Shown piece after piece: positions 62,756 to 64,000 of a stretch of 64,000 nt of DNA. The notes below the pieces were generated by a model. That model worked only from the letters and a program-made list of their open reading frames with translations, was not told the origin of the DNA and searched no databases. This DNA comes from Corynebacterium humireducens NBRC 106098 = DSM 45392 (GTDB lineage Bacteria > Actinomycetota > Actinomycetes > Mycobacteriales > Mycobacteriaceae): positions 1,488,001-1,552,000 of the forward strand of contig NZ_CP005286.1 in NCBI RefSeq assembly GCF_000819445.1, written 5' to 3'. The translations under genes and the position numbers were made by a program. Position 1 is the first letter of the stretch; every line of letters starts with the position of its first letter.

Positions 62756-64000
62756 CTCTCGCCGCACTCGCCCCCGAGTTGATCACCCTGTTCCGCGAGG
62801 CCGGGTTCACCGCCGACGGCATCGCCGCCCACCTGGGCCCGAACGCCACCGAGGCGATGCACCGCGGCGAACCCGCGGCCGTGCGTTACGTCGCCTCCGA
62901 CGACTCCCTGCTGTCGCGGCTCATCCGTTTCTTCGTGCTCCGCGACGCCCTCCCCGCCACCGCCCTCGCCGATCTGGTGGGCGCCTCCCTGGCCACCCGG
63001 CTTCTCGACGCCGGCGCCGTCCGCGCCGACCGCACCGGCACGGTGACACCCGTGCTGGACATCCGTCCGCACGTCATCGTCGGCGAGAACCGCTGGGTGT
63101 TCTCCGACGCCGACGCCTCCATGACGCAACACGTCCCCGGCCCCGACCACGTGCTCGGCGTCGGCGCGGCGAGCCTCTCGCTGCTCCAGTCCACGCCGGT
63201 CACCCCGGTGGACACCGTCCTCGACCTGGGCACCGGCTCCGGCGTCCAGGCCCTCGGCCAGGTCGGCATCGCCGCGCACATCACGGCCACCGACATCCAT
63301 CCGCGGGCCCTCGAGCTGGCGGCCGCCACCTTCGCGGGTGCCGACGCCCACGTGGAACTCCTCCAGGGCCCCTGGTTCGAGCCGGTCGCGGGCCGGACCT
63401 TCGACCGCATCGTCGCCAACCCCCCGTTCGTCGTCGGTCTGCCGGAGGTCGGCCACGTCTACCGGGACTCGGGCCTCAACCTCGACGGCGCGTCCGAGCT
63501 GGTCGTCTCCCAGGCGGCGGACCACCTCGCCCCGGGTGGCACCGCCCACCTGCTGGCCGCCTGGGTGCACACCCACGAGGAGTCCTGGGCCTCCCGCGTC
63601 GCCTCCTGGCTGCCCCGGCGCGGCGTCGCGGCGTGGATCATCGAGCGGGACGTCGCCGACCCGGCCCACTACGTCGGCACGTGGCTGCGCGACGAGTCCC
63701 TCGACCCCCGCTCCCCCGCGGCTGCGGAACGCACGCAGGCCTGGCTGCGGCACTTCGCCGACCACGGCGTGACCGGCATCGGCTTCGGTTTCGTCGCCAT
63801 CCGCGAGATCGGCGACGAACCCTCCGACATCATGGCCGAGACCATGCCCCAGGCCTTCACCGATCCCCTGGGCCCCGAGGTCGACGAGTACTTCGACCGG
63901 ATCGCCTGGCTGCGGCACCGCTCGGCGGAGGACCTGTCGGCCGCCACGTTCCTCGCCCGCCCCGGTCTCGCCCGGGAGGACATCTCCCAGGCCGACCTCG
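62752..64000 (+). CDS. Class I SAM-dependent methyltransferase (3' end outside window)
   Basis: 416 residues visible, open at the window edge. An N-terminal winged-helix-like region (LIRFFVLRDALPATALADLVGASLATRLLDAGAVRAD) precedes the Rossmann methyltransferase domain with TVLDLGTGSGVQALGQVGIAAHITATDIHPRALELAAATF and RIVANPPFVVGLPE. NPPF is typical of N-methyltransferases such as HemK/RsmC/TrmN types, so the target is probably a nitrogen in protein or RNA. GTG overlaps the DUF3099 stop. Confidence 0.88.
   Translation, partial: MTLAALAPELITLFREAGFTADGIAAHLGPNATEAMHRGEPAAVRYVASDDSLLSRLIRFFVLRDALPATALADLVGASLATRLLDAGAVRADRTGTVTPVLDIRPHVIVGENRWVFSDADASMTQHVPGPDHVLGVGAASLSLLQSTPVTPVDTVLDLGTGSGVQALGQVGIAAHITATDIHPRALELAAATFAGADAHVELLQGPWFEPVAGRTFDRIVANPPFVVGLPEVGHVYRDSGLNLDGASELVVSQAADHLAPGGTAHLLAAWVHTHEESWASRVASWLPRRGVAAWIIERDVADPAHYVGTWLRDESLDPRSPAAAERTQAWLRHFADHGVTGIGFGFVAIREIGDEPSDIMAETMPQAFTDPLGPEVDEYFDRIAWLRHRSAEDLSAATFLARPGLAREDISQADL

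Overview
The window is high-GC actinobacterial chromosome. Gene content and order point to the genus Corynebacterium: a PIM lipid cluster, AftC arabinosyltransferase, SigA with a basic/acidic N-terminal extension, the paired CE1758/CE1759-type flavin proteins, and a run from a RibD-like reductase to sigA that matches the order known from C. glutamicum and from M. tuberculosis Rv2671-Rv2703. I cannot name the species. Translation starts are often GTG. Many genes have a TANNNT -10 box only 6-9 nt before the start codon, which suggests leaderless mRNAs.

Layout. 1-3.1 kb: a YhgE/Pip-type membrane protein (cut by the window edge), a degenerate ABC-ATPase partner and a divergent TetR regulator. 3.1-6.5 kb: a SNF2-type helicase divergent from a HEPN-like/CBS protein. 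6.5-9 kb: a luciferase-like monooxygenase/FMN reductase pair and a transglutaminase-fold protein. 9-13 kb: hisS, an MBL hydrolase, a membrane-anchored protein, thiol peroxidase and an anchored cyclophilin. 13-16 kb: a small exported protein, a DUF421 protein and a secreted 5'-nucleotidase. 16.4-26.7 kb: rel, apt, a solute-binding lipoprotein, secF, secD, yajC, ruvB, ruvA and ruvC, all on the minus strand. 26.8-30.2 kb: yebC, tesB, a DUF3817 protein and a pdxS without an adjacent pdxT. 30-37.6 kb: a GT87 glycosyltransferase, a small CPVC membrane protein, then the overlapping thrS-HIT-pgsA-patA-pimA-lemA-like block that makes phosphatidylinositol mannosides. 37.9-40.4 kb: a copper-type locus (CopC, PCu(A)C, Tat-exported DyP peroxidase).

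40.6-43.1 kb is the accessory hotspot. It holds a tRNA 3'-end fragment, a complete 1403-bp IS256-superfamily insertion sequence with an 8-bp target duplication, tRNA-Val(CAC) on the minus strand, and a six-tRNA plus-strand array (Gly-Val-Gly-Cys-Val-Gly) containing an internal duplication. 43.1-58.3 kb: the conserved core block RibD-like, aftC, msrB, hemQ, DUF3000, rnd, a 13E12-type HNH gene, dxs, a TrmA-like methyltransferase, DUF3710, dut, DUF3093, DUF4193, suhB, ppgK and sigA. 58.3-64 kb: DUF418 and DUF4190-like membrane proteins, an SF2 helicase coupled to a DUF3039 zinc-ribbon protein, DUF3099 and a methyltransferase cut by the window end.

The most unusual signals are four. First, an 11-bp word, GCTTNTCGACG, occurs at least 24 times on both strands in coding and intergenic DNA. 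Second, two ATACCC/GGGTAT palindromes of copper-sensor type lie upstream of the CPVC membrane protein and the copper locus. Third, a HEPN-like/CBS fusion is divergent from the SNF2 helicase. Fourth, pdxS is left as an orphan.
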